A stretch of 60,000 nt of DNA from Adiantum capillus-veneris (GCA_014529385.2 CM043958.1:88679025-88739024); one strand, 5' to 3'; counted from the first letter of the stretch, positions 42,255-55,041 are shown. Notes: a model not told the origin generated them from the letters alone. Program-made: numbers and translations.

Positions 42255-45208
42255 TGTAACATTTAATGGTCTAGTAACTTGTGTATAGCGGAAAATAGCA
42301 TGAACATAGTGAGCATTTCATTAGAATAGATTCCTAATGAGAATAACAAGAGTGCTTGGGTGGAGAGAGCAACAAAAAGTATAACACCTAGTTAGATAGC
42401 ATGAACAATAATTCAAAAGAGAGAGAAATTAAGCAATTGACAATAGTTGAGGACCGGATTTGCATGGAGCCCGTCCCCCCTCCAAAAGGCTTTGTATTAT
42501 GGTTTCTCCCATCAAGAGAGACATTTTACAATACAATTCTTTGTGTTCCTTCAATACTAGCTGATGCAATGAAGATGGAAACTTCATGCACTAAACAAAA
42601 CACTTATTAAACATAACATGAATTCCCTCATGGTTTCAGGCCCAAGACCTCACACGCCTTTGAAGATGAGAGCTAGCGGGGTATGAGAGTAGATTGACAG
42701 GAAGAAGGAGCAGTCTTACGAGAAAGATGTACATCTCGTCACATAATCACTCATATTAGCATAGCTTAGCTTAGTAATTAGCATGGTAGAGGAGATGAGC
42801 ATGCATTAAAGCTTGGCTCTTGGTTGGATTTGCATCACAAAGCCAAGAGTTATTGGTGTAGGCCTCCCTTCTCACAAGCTTGGAGTAGGTGATAAGCTTT
42901 CCATTAAAGCTTGAGAAGAGAGAGAGTCATCTTAGTCCACACGTAGACTAGTGTGAGTGTGTAATGCAATAATGCCTTAAGAAAATCAGCCCCCTCTCTC
43001 TCTTGGTCGACCCCTCTTGCTATTTGCTCATGCAGACACCCCATTGGACCTCCCCAGGCATAGCCAGTAGGATTTCAGGAGCATAAGTAACAGCCTTCTG
43101 ACATGTGTCCCCCTTTCCCCTTTTGTGAGAGCTTTAGGTAATTAATTAATGCAACTAAACTCTCATTGGACCCCTTTGTCTCCTAGCCAATAGGAATCAG
43201 GCAAGCCACTAGGCTGTTGAATGCTCATTGGACCCCTTGGGAGACTGTCCAATAGTCTTCTAGAGAGCTTAATTCTCATTGTCTCTTTTATTAAGTGTTT
43301 TTTAATTAATTAAACTAGATTTACTCTAGCCTAATTCTCATTGGTCCACCTCTAAAGCCATCCAATAGGATTTGAGTACACCTTGTGGGCATCTGGGCTA
43401 GGGAGCTGACATGTGTCCCTCATTCCCTTTGTGTAAAGGGAGCTTGTGTGTGTGTGTGTGTGTGTGTGAGTTTCTCTCTCATCTCCTACACCTAGGGCTT
43501 GCCCCCTCCTATGTAGGGATGCATGAAGACTTTTTGGGACACACACAAAGCATCCAATTTTCCTGATGTTTGACCTTTGGACAGAACCTTTGAATTTTGG
43601 AACCTTAGCATTTAGAAGTCTTAACACTAGAATGGTAACCTAACAGGACATAAAAGTGTCCTTTCAGGGTTTTGGGAAAATTTTCCAAAACCATAGTAGA
43701 TCCACTCATTTTGAAAAATCCTTTCATGAGCTTATAGTTCAATAACTACTACATATGGAAAAAATGAGAAACTTGTAATTTTTCTCATCCCTTGGTCACT
43801 ACAAGCCTCCAAAGTTGATGGACCAGTGCATTTTGCCCAAAACAGCAATTTCTTACGGTTGATTGCATATAAATAAGACTGGGGATTTTTGTAGGACATG
43901 AGATAAAATGCCCCGTTAACTTCAATGGGTTGGTGACCAAAACATATGGTTGCTTTTACCTCACTAATTTTTTTTTGGTAAAAAAAAATAGGTACAAAAA
44001 AGTTGCATGTTTGCCATTTTGCGGACCTATCATCAAAGTTTCTATAGTCACACTCAATACAGATACTATATACATGTTTTCTTAGTTTCCTTTGGGCCTT
44101 TGGATTCAAAAGGAGCCATGGAGCATGTCAAAAGGATAATGGATCTCTTACAAATTGGAACCTTGGGGACAATGATAAAGTGCTAAATACAGCAAACATG
44201 AAAAAACTGGGTTTAGCATTATGACCTCTAGAAACCCATAAAAACTACTCAATATCTAGCCAAGTTTGTAGTCTATGATTAGATATGGTTACTACCTACA
44301 AAATACACACAATTGGCCTAAGAAACTAGCAATATTGAGAAAGTTATACTTGCTACTCTAAAATGTATCGTATTCTTCAGCAATCAAAAAACTCAACCAT
44401 CATCATATACTATGCTATATAGCATATTAGGTCCCCCAAAACTTAAGGAAGATTAGCTTTATGTTATACATTACACTTACACAGTCAAAATTGAATTTGG
44501 ATATCAAGAAAGCCACCAAAAAAATCATAAAAGTGCTAATTTTGGCAAAAAAACAGGATTATGCAATTCTTATAAATTGGTCATAACTTTCAATTTTAAC
44601 ACTTAGCTCTCCCTACACGCCCCAAAACATGTTGAGAACTATGAAGTCCTAACCTCTAGCCATCTAAACCTCACAAACATGAAGTTTAGAGTGGTATAGT
44701 TGACAAAAATTTAAAAAATGCCAAAAACAGGACCCGTTTTTTACACAGTTTAGGTTCAAAAATGTTGTGCAAGAGTAAGGTTAATGGTGAGATCGATACT
44801 CAAAAAAAAGTGCTAAGTTTTTTTCAGATCATAAGGCAACTTTGTGGATATATAGCACTTAGAAATTCATTTTCATACTCTTCAAATAATTCAAGCAAAA
44901 TGGTCACTTAACAGGACACAAAAGTGTCCAAGGACACAAAAGTGTCCAAGGACATAAAAGTGTCATGTTACCATTCTAGTGTTAATGGGTTGAACCTTAG
45001 GGTCTTTTAAGCCCATTGTTGCACATTGTTCTTTTGCAAATGGCCCCCCCTTTGGATCCCTATTTTCCCTCCTTTCGATCCCTACTGTGGCCGGTCTTCG
45101 AGCTTAACCAATATTCTAGATTTTTCTCCCCTGGCACTTCCCCATATTACATGATCACTTTAACATGAGAAAATCAGTTAGGAGAATTAGATATTAGTTA
45201 TTATGACA
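42255..45208 (-). repeat. 3' LTR of the chromovirus (with insertion)
   Basis: Aligns with 50910-52368 from TGTAACATTTAATGG to GATATTAGTTATTATGA, interrupted by the 1.36-kb element at 43625-44981. It also has a longer TG run at 43446-43468 and a ~65-bp segment near 42600-42660 not present in the other LTR. Confidence 0.9.
43625..44981. mobile_element. TTAA-flanked DNA element (piggyBac- or Kolobok-like, non-autonomous)
   Basis: A 1357-bp insert is flanked by TTAA (43621-43624 and 44982-44985). The other LTR keeps the empty site GTC-TTAA-TAGG at 52143. Terminal inverted repeats are CACTAGAATGGTAAC at both ends. Just inside are subterminal near-palindromes GGACA(T/C)AAAAGTGTCC, one at the left (about 43646) and three in tandem at the right (44915-44965). 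A TTAA target is typical of piggyBac and Kolobok superfamilies. The largest open frame (minus, 44109-43732, 125 codons) shows no transposase features, so the element is non-autonomous. It inserted after the chromovirus. Confidence 0.85.
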
Positions 45209-45569
45209 TTAACTCTCTCTTGAAATCATAGTCGTCCTCGACTATGGGGTAGAGAAGATAAAGCATATTCATTAGTACTTTTCCTAGCGGGTAGAGGATC
45301 CCTATGTTACCCTACAACATCGTTAAAGAATGGATGACTAGTCCATTTGGCACTTGAGAGCCTAAGCTGCCACAATCATGTCTGCACATTAGTCCTATCA
45401 ATCATAGTAGAGTGACAAGCTCTACTTGGTGTTTGGGAGACGTCATCTCCGCAAACTTGATTTAAGCATGCATACTACTTCTTATTTGTGCACAATAAAG
45501 GAAAAGAGAGTCTTATAAGACAAAAACTTTGTTCATTTTTAACATTTGTACATTTGCTTACTCTACGGA

Positions 45570-46800
45570 AGCATTGTAAGCATTGACAAGGTTTAGGTTA
45601 TCCTTTAGTTGTATGCCTTACATCCATCTAGCATCTTCAAAAGGATAATTCTTAAACTTAATAAGATATCATCGGATAGTCTTGTCGCCTCTTAGTACCT
45701 TGTCTTCATGTCGGAGAATGGACTCGAGCTACAGCATCTCTTCTTGGTCCTCGATCTCCGGTAGTCTTCAATAGTTGGTTCTTGTGGTGGCTCTCCTTTG
45801 TAAGGCTTTATAAGGCTCACATGAAAAGCATTGTCTATGAGCCAATGGCTGGGAAACTTGAGTTGATAGGCCATCTCATTGATTGGCTTAAGAATCTGGA
45901 AGAGACCATAGTACCTTTTTGCTAACTTAGCATAGTACTTTTGGTGTCCTGTAGGATTCTTGCCCGTCGTGTGCCTTAATCGAGCCTTGGGAAATTTGAG
46001 TAAGACCCAATCATTTTCTTTAAAGGCTTGGGCTCTTTTGTGCTTATTAGCAGAAGCCTTTTGCCTTTGCTGTGAGATAGAGATAGCATCCTTAACCTTT
46101 TGGAAAGATTCTTGTAGGTCTCGGCTATACTCATCTACAATCAAGATCTTTCCGTGTACCTTAAGCTGCATAATTTTTTATCTTCTCTCAATTACCTCGA
46201 AAGGTGATATTCCCGTTGAAGTATGTACAGTGTTATTGTAGGCATACTCCACTAAGGGTAAGTACTTCTCCCATTAGTATCTTTGATCTACTTCCATTAC
46301 ATAGGCTTTTAGTAGATCGAGAATTGTTAGGTTAGCTACTTCACTTTGGCCATCCGTTTGCAGGTGATAGGCCGAAGAGAAGTTTTGCCTTGTCCCTCAA
46401 TTCTCAAAGAGACCCTTCCAGAAATTACTGGTCATTCTAGGATCTCTATCTTACACTATGGACATTGGCAAGCCATGGTACTTGAAGATTTGTGAAATGA
46501 AGAGGGTTGCCATTTGATGGGCTTTGATAGTCTTTTTGACAGGTATAAAATGAGCTTGGTTATTGAACCTTTCTACTATCTTCCATATTCCCGTATTCCC
46601 ATGGATAGACTTAGGCAATCCAAAGATAAAATCCATGGATATGTTCTCCATGGTGAATTAGGGATTAGCAAAGGTTCAAGCAATCCAGGTTGCTTCCCTC
46701 TATCAAACTTCGTCTTTTGGCATACCACACATTTAGAATCATACTCTTGTATGTTTTCTTTCATGGTAGGCCAATAGAAATATGTTTCAATCCCCTTTAG
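45570..46800 (-). pseudogene. Chromovirus integrase and chromodomain remnants
   Basis: Minus-strand pieces show the zinc-binding CVVCQKTKFDRGKQPG, the catalytic-core start SMDFIFGLPKS (first D), and PVKKTIKAHQMATLFISQIFKYHGLP. The C-terminal region follows (AFKENDWVLLKFPKARL...GLFQILKPINEMAYQLKFP...FHVSLIKPYKGE). From about 45720 to 45600 a frame with two stops gives ESILRHEDKVLRG and YLIKFKNYPFEDARW, the classic chromodomain remnant that defines chromoviruses. Integrase inserts the cDNA; the chromodomain targets marked chromatin. Multiple stops make it inactive. Confidence 0.85.
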
Positions 46801-46806
46801 GATAGA

Positions 46807-48100
46807 CTAAATCCCTCTATGCCCCGCATAAGGAGGAGCATGAGATTCATACATTACTTTCTCATGGAGTGAGTTAGTAACGTATATTCTATTGCCATAG
46901 AGAAGATAACCATCTTGTAAAGTAAATGGTTCCTCTTTCTTCCCTAATGCAAGGGCTGAAATCATATCTCTAAAATTGGGATCGATAGCATACTCATCTA
47001 TCATTGAAGATATATCATTGTGAGTTGCTATGGAAACCGCGTTCACTCTCGGCCATCTTGAGAGTGCATCGGCTACTTGATTATGGTTACCAACAATGTA
47101 AGCAATATGAAAATGAAATTGGAAAAGAAAATTTTTCCACCTCATTTGTTTGTCGGAGAGCTTGGTCTCGGTCATGAAGTAGGTAAGACTTTGGTTATCC
47201 GTTCGCAGAATGAAAGGAGTCCCCAATAAATAGTGCTTCCATGAGTCTAAGGTATGTAGAACTGTGACGAGTTCCTTTTCATATATGCCTAGGGATTTCT
47301 CAACAGGGTCAAACCTTCGACTTTCATAAGCTATGGAGTGCCCTTCTTGGAGCAAAACAGCTCCAAGGCAATCACCACAAGCACCAGATTGGACCTCAAA
47401 CGGCTTTGAGAGATCCGGTAGTGTAAGGACAGGTTGAGAGATAAAGCCTTTCTTTAAGCTCTTTGAAAGCATTGTTCTCCTTGGCAGACCATGTGTACCT
47501 AATATTTTTCTTTGTTAGGTCATGTAATGGTCCTGCTATTAGTGAGAACTTTTCCATGAAGCGTCTATAGTATGCACACATACCTAGAAAGATTCTTAGT
47601 TCATGAAGATTCCTTGGTTTAGGCCATCCTTTTATTACCTCTAGTTTTGATGGATCCATTTGGATGCCATCTTGAGAGATAATGTGACCTAAATATTGAA
47701 CCTCTTGCAATAAAAACTCGCCTTTTCTTTCGATTAACATAAAGTTTATTCTCTCTTAGAACTTGACATATTACCTGGAGGTGTTGCTTGTGTTCGTCTA
47801 ATGAATTAGAGTAGATGATGATATCATCAAAGAAAACTCCAGTAAAGGTTCGATGAGGCCTGAATAACTTCTCCATCAAGCGGTTGAATGTGGCTGGTGC
47901 ATTGGTCAAGCCAAAAGCCATGACAATATATTCGTAAAGACCAAACATAGTGCAAAATGCGGTCTTTACAATGTCTTGATCAACTATCCTTATTTGATGA
48001 TAGCCACTTTTTAGGTCAATCCTACTAAAGTAGGTGGACCCTTGTAGCTTATCAAATAGGTCTTCTACCGTGGAACGGGAAACCTATTCTTGATTGTGAT
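46807..48100 (-). pseudogene. Chromovirus reverse transcriptase and RNase H remnants
   Basis: RT palm pieces are FGLYEYIVMAFGLTNAPATFNRLM and FFDDIIIYSNS (the catalytic DD motif, about 47808-47835). The thumb region is YLGHIISQDGIQMDPSKLEVIKGWPKPRN. RNase H follows (VQSGACGDCLGAVLLQEGHSIAYESRR, YEKELVTVLHTLDSWKHYLLG, LRTDNQSLTYF). The D, E, D acid residues are partly visible; the first RNase H Asp is Ser (VQSGA). HNQVADALSRWP marks the RH end. The domain is split over at least three frames. Confidence 0.88.
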
Positions 48101-48570
48101 TCTATTTAGTGCTCTATAGTCGACACACATACAATATGTGCCGTCTTTCCTTTGCACTGAAAGCACAAGAAAACAAAATGGAGATGAGCTAGGCCTAACC
48201 ATGCCCTTCTCAACTAACTCATGCACTTGCCACATAATCTCCTCTTATTGAGCTTGAGAAACTCTATAGGGAGGTTTATTAGGCAGTGAACTTCCTGGAA
48301 GGAGTTCAATTTCATGGTCATCATTTCCTCGTTTAGGAGGTAGTTCGCAAGGGATGTTGTCTCAATAAAGACATTTTGAAACCCCATGAGAAAATTGGAT
48401 AACTCTAATTCTTTGTGGTTGTTTCTATTTTCTTTTGCTAAAGCATTAGGTTCATTTTGAGAATCTTTAACAAAAATCATGTACACGGAAATAGAGCTCT
48501 TTATTGACTTATTGAAACCTTGCGTATGTACAATGGGTATGGTCTTACCCATTTCCTTAGCATCTATGTA

Positions 48571-49076
48571 CTATATCTTTTCCCTTGAACCTAAAGTAGA
48601 TTCTCCTTTTAGGAATTTAACATTGGCAGCCATGCGATCAAACCATGGTGCCCCTAGGATTACATCCTCATGCTTCAGAGGAGAGATAAAAAATTCCTCT
48701 TTGTCCACATAGCTTTGGACATGGAGCCTCAATTTCCCAATTAAGGGAGTGATTGAAGCTTCTTGCCCCTTGAAAGCACCATCTGAGGGTAGGACATCTC
48801 CCATCTCATAGGCTTGGATCCCTCGCTTGGTGGCCAACTCTATGGAAATGAAATTGTGAATAGAACCAGGGTCAAAGAGAATAAAAGCATCATGTTCTCT
48901 TACCTTTCCCCAAGCATGGCATAGAGGAGATCCTTTGTGGTGAGCTTCCTCTTCTTGGATTTCAACCAAGGTAGATCTAGGAGGCTCATGGTGGGTGTTT
49001 TTTTTAGTACAAGCGCGGTACACATGCCCTTGCTCGCCGCACTTGAAACATCGGTTATCCTTGCGATAACGCTCAA
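48571..49076 (-). pseudogene. Chromovirus zinc knuckle and protease
   Basis: CFKCGEQGHVYRAC (C-x2-C-x4-H-x4-C) lies at 49050-49009 and binds RNA. In the same frame, LFDPGSIHNFIS (about 48890-48855) is the protease active-site region with Asp present but D-P-G in place of D-S/T-G. EDVILGAPWFDRM is the second protease motif. The frame ends at 48571 before RT. Confidence 0.85.
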
Positions 49077-50492
49077 GCTCTTCAGGAGAGAGTTTGGTTT
49101 TGCCTTTGTAAACTCCTCCTTAGCTTTATTGAAATTGCCCTTAGGAGAGTTCTGGGCATTTTCATTCACCTTAGGCTCATTGAAACCTTGTTTTCCGTGG
49201 GCTTAGAATTTCTCTTAGCCCCTGTTTGGAAATTGATTCGAGAAGCCACCATAGCATGGTATATAACCACCAATATGGTGCGTGACCTTTGGGAGTTGAC
49301 ATACTCCACCATTTCTTCAGTTAAGCCTGCACAAAATTGTTGCTTTTTCTCTCCAAAATTCAACCTTTTGAAGACAGTAGCTTTGAGTTGTAAGTTCCAA
49401 AACTTGTCTACATATTTGTGAATGGATTTGTAGGGAGAGAGCTTCAAGCGTCTCCATTCGGTGAGTACTTTGTCTTTGGCATCGGTGGCCAGAAAGTGCT
49501 TCATAATGGAAGCTCTTAAATATTTCCATGTGTGTGGAGATTCACCGTTGGCCCATAGGCTAGATCACCATTGTTTGGCGGACTTTTGAAAGTGCATAGC
49601 TACATGGCATAGCTTAGAGGACTTTGTGAAGCCCTCATCTCCAAACTCCGCATCAAACTGTTGGGGATAAAGGCCAAGACTTTGTCCGTAGCACCAAAGG
49701 TGCCATTGTAGGTAAGGAAAGAGATGCTCTTCCCTCCCTCTTTGAACTTCTTCAGCTTGGATGACCTCTTCCATGCGGCATAGAATTTCCTATGGCCTCT
49801 TCTTTTTTATGGTTCAAAAGTTGCACCATCACTATCTTCAGGGGATAAAGAATTTGAGGAAGATGGAGAAGAGGGTGACCTCTTTCTCGCCTTTTTCTTG
49901 CCTAGATCTTATTTGTCTTCACCATCACTTTCATAAGAGGAAGAGGATGAAGAAGATGGAGAAGAGGGTGTCTTCTTTCTCGACTTTTCCTTCTCTTGAT
50001 TTTTTTCATCTCTCTTTGAATTATGGTGTGGAGAAGCATGCGATGGTCTTCTCCGTTTTGGAGGTGATGGAGAGCGTTTAACCCGCTATCTTTGTGGAGA
50101 CATCTCCGCCGAGGTGGCAGGAGACTCACTTCTTTCTCGTTCCTTCGGTAGAGGCTCTTGAATTCTTCTTTGGGAAGGAGATGTATCATCAAGAAGCAAT
50201 TTTTTGAGCCCTTTGTATGGATCCTCTTCTTCTTTCCGAATCGGAGAAAGGCCTCTTTTGGAAGTCTCACAAGGAGGCTTCCTAAATACTCTCTTGTCAT
50301 GGTGGGGAGCTTGGAGAATCTCATGATCACGATCTGCCGTTGCACTTCACTTTGGAGGGATGGATTGCACATAGCTTGTTGAAGCCTAGAAACAAGATAG
50401 TTAACAAACATAGGGGCATCATTAGTAGCCTGCTCATTAGCAAACTCAAAGTTATCAAAATTAATTTTACTCTCTTTACTATTGTCAACCAT
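49077..50492 (-). pseudogene. Chromovirus gag (capsid region), frameshifted
   Basis: The start ATG at 50492 opens MVDNSKESKINFDNFEFANEQ. After frame changes, the capsid-type segment KHFLATDAKDKVLTEWRRLKLSPYKSIHKYVDKFW...FCAGLTEEMVEYVNSQ appears at 49504-49270. This is the retrotransposon gag fold of plant Ty3/gypsy elements. Lys/Arg-rich linkers sit between the two. At least two frameshifts. Confidence 0.75.
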
Positions 50493-50892
50493 TCTAACAA
50501 CTTTTTAGGTGTAAACTTTTTAGGTTTACTTTGGCAGTTCAAGCCCTAGTTGCTACTCCTCTTTACCCCTTTAGAAAAAGCACTCAAGCTACTGTACACT
50601 TGGCTCAAATACCATTAATTGCAAGGAATAGAAGAGAGGGTCGTTCAACACCAAAATAGCACCTGCTTCTATCAAGCTTCTAATAGCTCAATAGTGGTTA
50701 AGCCATAGGCAAGCCCCATAGGACTCCACTATTAAGACCATAGATCTTGACGGTGATGCCCTGTTAACTGCACAAAGGTAGGCGCACTACAAGGCTGAAA
50801 AACTACTATTCTACTTACTCACATGCGATTAATAATACCAACCATTTATAGCTAGCTTGAGGACCTCCCTTATTGAGCAAGAAAAGAGAAAC

Positions 50893-50908
50893 CTTGTACT
50901 CTGACACC
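50893..50908 (-). other. Primer binding site of the chromovirus (initiator-Met type, diverged)
   Basis: Next to the 5' LTR the minus strand reads TGGTGTCAGAGTACAA, a variant of the common TGGTATCAGAGC initiator-Met PBS. Confidence 0.65.
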
Positions 50909-50909
50909 A

Positions 50910-52368
50910 ATGTAACATTTAATGGTCTAGTAACTTGTGTGTAGTGGAAAATAGCATGAACATTGTGAGCATTTCATTAGAATAGATTCCTAATGACAAT
51001 AGCAAGAGTGCTTGGGTGGAGAGAGCAACAAAAAATATAACACCTAGTTAGATAGCATGAAAAACACTTCAAAAGAGAGAGAAATTAAGCAATCAACAAC
51101 ATTTGAGGACCGAATTTGCATGGAGATGGTTCCCCATCCAAAAGGCTTTGTATTATGGTTTCTCCCATCAGAGAGACATTTTACAATACAATTCTTTGTT
51201 TTCCTTAAATACTAGCTAGTGCAATGAAGATGGAAGCTTCAAGCACTGAGAGTAGATTGAGAGGAAGAAGGAGTAGTCTTACGAGAAAGATGTACATCTC
51301 CTCACATAATCACTCCTATTAGCATAGCTTAGCTTAGTAATTAGCATGGTAGAGGAGATGAGCATGCATTGAAGCTTGGCTCTTGGTTGGATTTGCATCA
51401 CAAAGCCAAGAGTTGTTGGTGTAGGCCTCCCTTCTCACAAGCTTGGAGAAGAGAGAGAGTCTTCTTACTCCACACATAGACTAGTGTAAGTGTGCAATGC
51501 AATAATTCCTTGAGAAAATCAGCCCCCTCTCTCTCTTGGTCGACCCCTCTTGCTATTTGCTCATGCAAACACCCCATTGGACCTCCCCAGGCTTAGCCAA
51601 TAGGATTTCAGGAGCATAAGTGATAGCCTTCTGTCATGTGTTCCCCTTTCCCCTTTTGTGAGAGATTTAGGTAATTAATTAATGCAACTAAGCTCTCATT
51701 GGACCCCTTTGTCTCATGGCCAATAGGAATCAGGCAAGCCATTGGGCTGTTGAATGCTCACTGGACCCCTTGGGAGACTGTCCAATAGTCTTCTAGAGAG
51801 CTTAATTCTTATTGGCTCTTTTATTAAGTTTTTTTAAACTAATTAAAATAGATTTAATCTAGCCTAATTCTCATTGGTCCACCTCCAAGGCCATCCAATA
51901 GGATTTGAGTACACCTTGTGGGCATCTGGGCTAGGGAGCTGACATGTGTCTCTCATTCCCTTTGTGTAAAGGGAGCTTGTGTGTGTGTGAGTTTCTCTCT
52001 CATCTCCTACAACTAGGGCTCGCCCCCTCCTATGTAGGGATGCATGAAGACTTTTTGGGACACACACAAAGCATCCAATTTCCCTAATGTTTGACCTTTG
52101 GACACAACCTTTGAATTTTGGAACCTTAGCATTTTGGAAGTCTTAATAGGCTGAACCTTAGGGTCTTGTAAGCCCATTTTTGCACATTTCTCTTTTACAG
52201 ATGGCCCCCCCTTTAGATCCCTATTTTCCTCCTTTGGATCCCTACTTTGGCCGATCTCCTAGCTTAACCAATATTCTAGCTTTTTCTCCCCTGGCACTTT
52301 CCCATATTAAATGATCATTTTAACATGAGAAAATCATTTAGGAGAATTAGATATTAGTTATTATGAAA
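50910..52368 (-). repeat. 5' LTR of the chromovirus (1459 bp)
   Basis: Aligns with the other LTR and keeps the uninterrupted TTAA site at 52143-52146. Its outer terminus reads TTATGAAA in place of TTATGACA, so one terminal base has mutated. Confidence 0.9.
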
Positions 52369-52477
52369 GTTTCAGGCTTAATGTGGACAAGTTGAATAAT
52401 TTCATTGAGCTTGGTGATGGCTTCCTCAAGGGTGTCGTCACTAGTGCACCACGGTGGTGGAGGCCCCCAATCCTTAC

Positions 52478-52876
52478 CTTGAGGCCAAGAGATTCTTGTA
52501 ACCGACATTCTTGTACGAATGTCTGTATCGTGTTGTCAATCTTTTTGTATATTTCTTCATGGGATTCCTTTTGGGCCACCATGAGAGTCTCGGTGAGGGA
52601 GGCTTTGACTTCGTGGGCTTTTGCCAGTAGAGCTTGGCTCTCTACCTCCTTAGTGGCTTCAAATTTGCATAATCATTGTTTGAGTCCTTCATTCTCCTCG
52701 ATGAGTTCTTGGATCTTAAATTCGAGGGCCATGATCCTTGCTTCTTGGCAAGCAACTGGGTCTTTCCTTGGTGCCGCTGCCACCGCAAGAAATCTCGTGC
52801 GTGAAACGGGGGTGCTGAAGGAGGACATCAAGGCCAATTGGGACACCTTCTCAAAGGTAGGTCTTGAGAAATCCAA
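52478..52876 (-). pseudogene. Coiled-coil gene fragment
   Basis: The minus-strand frame from ATG 52876 (MDFSRPTFEKVSQLALMSS...) enters a heptad-rich region (EARIMALEFKIQELIEENEGLKQ), meets a TGA at 52675-52673 and continues in the same frame (LCKFEATKEVESQALLAKAHEV...FVQECRLQESLGLK). It reaches a good donor AAG|GTAAGG at 52478/52477. The next exon would have lain to the left, where the chromovirus now sits. No family recognised. The opposite strand is also open for 167 codons, but that frame lacks protein-like composition. Confidence 0.5.
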
Positions 52877-53590
52877 GCTTACTTGAAACTCTGAACTGGT
52901 TGACCCTATGGTGAGTCGAAACTTAGAAAGGTGGGATCAGAGGTTGAAATTTTGGTTATTAAGCTTGACTATGTGCAACTTAGCCTATTAAGCTTAACGC
53001 TGTTGAACTGGTGAAAGGATCAAAGCCTCAACATGGCAAAGATTACAGGCTTGAAGCTTAGGTAAATAAAATGGGGAGAGGTCGTCTGTGAAAATGTGTA
53101 CAAACAGAAAGATACATTCTGTGAAAATGATGATACTGATAGCACAGGAGCTAGGGCAGAAGGGTGCGGCAATTGGCTAAAGCACCAGGGCAAGCATCAG
53201 GCTTAACTCCCCCCCCCCCCCCTAGAGCTGCCCTTCGCTCGGGGGGGGGGGGGACTCAAAAACGCAGAGGGAGTAGCGGCTAGGGCTTGCATTCTCAAAG
53301 GATGGTGTATCCCCCATAGTTTGGCTTCCGATAGAAAGCATCATACCCTGTAGTACAATTTCATAAACCAGCTCTTGTCTATTAGTGGTCTATGCTAGAT
53401 GCTAGCTTCTAACAATAGCTGGAGAAAACTCAGGCAAAAAGCCACATTTGCAGAGTGATTACATGTGAAATTGGAAAATCTACCCCCCAAGTGGATAGAA
53501 TGAGACCCTGAGAGGATAAAGAGAGAGAGATAGAGAAAGAAAGAGAGATAGAGAGAAAAAAAGTTAGAAACGGAGCTTCATTTTGGGGTT
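52877..53590. other. No gene; homopolymer hairpin and purine tract
   Basis: Contains a C14 run at 53209-53222 and a G13 run at 53241-53253 separated by 18 bp, which can pair as a hairpin. A GA-rich purine tract lies at 53515-53565. No domain-bearing frame. Confidence 0.6.
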
Positions 53591-53611
53591 ATATAAAGGA
53601 TAAGATATATA

Positions 53612-53920
53612 TTACTTTTATTTTGCCAAACTTTTGGAAGAGTTTCGTTTGTAAGTAGACCCATGTTTGAAAAAGTAGACCGGCCCTCCTTTTGTAGGAG
53701 CCTCACATGAGGATTTTGTTTTAAATGATAAATCTAGAACTACCCAACCAAGTATGTACGCGGTTTTCAAGACACGGTTATATCAGACTTTTAAAATTTA
53801 GAAAGTCTTTTCCTTTTGGCAAAATTTTGCCAGAGTTTTGTTTGTAATTAGACATGTTTTTCAAAATAAACTTGTCCTCCTTTATGAGGAGCCTCACATG
53901 AGGATTTTCTTTTCAAAAAG
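53612..53920. repeat. Duplicated ~195-bp segment
   Basis: Blocks TTTTGCCA, GAGTTT(C/T)GTTTGTAA, TAGAC...ATGTTT, CTCCTTT and GGAGCCTCACATGAGGATTTT occur twice in the same order, starting near 53620 and 53815. Confidence 0.8.
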
Positions 53921-54820
53921 CCATTTTGGAAAACTTTCCTCAAAAAAGTATATGAATAAGCATAAAGACAACTTCATTTCCAAGCAATTAGATCAATCAT
54001 TGAAATGTAAAACAATCCCTTTTCCTATTTTAAAGACCAATTTTACCTAGTAGTTTGTTTTACAAACTTAGTGTATAAAAACCAATAAGAAACTATTCCA
54101 AACATTGGCTGGGCATTCTCTCAGTAGATAGGAAGTCTACCTGAAATCCCGATTTTGTCATTTGTACGTTTTATGTTGAAAGTGCTCCTTGTCTGTTAAC
54201 CGACGTATTGCTGCCAAAAAACATAAAAGATGTTATTTCATGAGAGGATGTTCACCATTGTCTGCCTTTTTATTGAACAATGTTCTCTTTTAAAATTAGT
54301 CAAGTAAGAATTATGATGTGTATCTCCAATCATTTAATACATCTTAAAAACACCGACATACTAGATGTATGCTCTGAGAATCATTTACATCCTATCATAC
54401 ATTGGTATAGATTATGCATCAATTTGTACACATATACTAAAAAGTAGTGTCTTTCACAATGATGTTACCATGATCATCTACCAAGTACTAGCTTTGTACA
54501 ATATGTTTAAAATCAAACTCATTACATATAGTCGCTTACATAATCCTTGCATTGGTCAAGAAAAAATAGTGTTTTTTATTCGCTATTATGATCAGCCACC
54601 AAGTACCACCTTTGTTTCACATGTTTATGCATACCCAAGTCATTACATACAATCGATTACCAAGTTTTCAGATATGTCTACCAGATATTAATGAAAAAAT
54701 GTAAAAGACTCTTATTACTGTTTGCGTAGTACTGCCAATGTTGACGCAATCGAATGTTGTGGCTTGTGAGTCTGGATGATCACCGGTCGATCATGTGACG
54801 GGTTTGTTGCAAGAGTAGGT
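53921..54820. repeat. Intergenic, with a second short duplication near 54470-54665
   Basis: ATGATCATCTACCAAGTACTA...CATTACATA and ATGATCAGCCACCAAGTACCA...CATTACATA form two diverged copies about 110 bp apart. No gene is seen. Confidence 0.5.
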
Positions 54821-54828
54821 GTACGATT

Positions 54829-54866
<38 letters not shown>

Positions 54867-54914
54867 AGCTTGTGTATGCAAGATCCTGGAAACACCTCCC
54901 TTAAGTGTGTGTAT

Positions 54915-55041
<127 letters not shown>

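Larger units (their letters stand above)
42255..52368 (-). mobile_element. Decayed chromovirus (Ty3/gypsy), minus strand
   Basis: The LTRs at 42255-45208 (3') and 50910-52368 (5') enclose, on the minus strand, gag, CCHC, protease, RT, RNase H, integrase and a chromodomain remnant. That is the Ty3/gypsy chromovirus order. A 5-bp target duplication GTTTC is present on both sides (42250-42254, 52369-52373). The LTR termini are TGTAAC.../...TTATGACA on the left and TTATGAAA on the right. Many stops and frameshifts make it non-functional. The left LTR is longer mainly because of a later DNA-element insertion (43625-44981). Confidence 0.92.

Noticed and set aside
43732-44109. 125-codon frame as the transposase of the TTAA element
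   Set aside because: No DDE/DDD motif or conserved segment; composition is that of AT-rich non-coding DNA.
52383-52886. 167-codon plus-strand frame after the chromovirus
   Set aside because: The complementary strand encodes a heptad-repeat protein with a proper splice donor, so this frame is its shadow.
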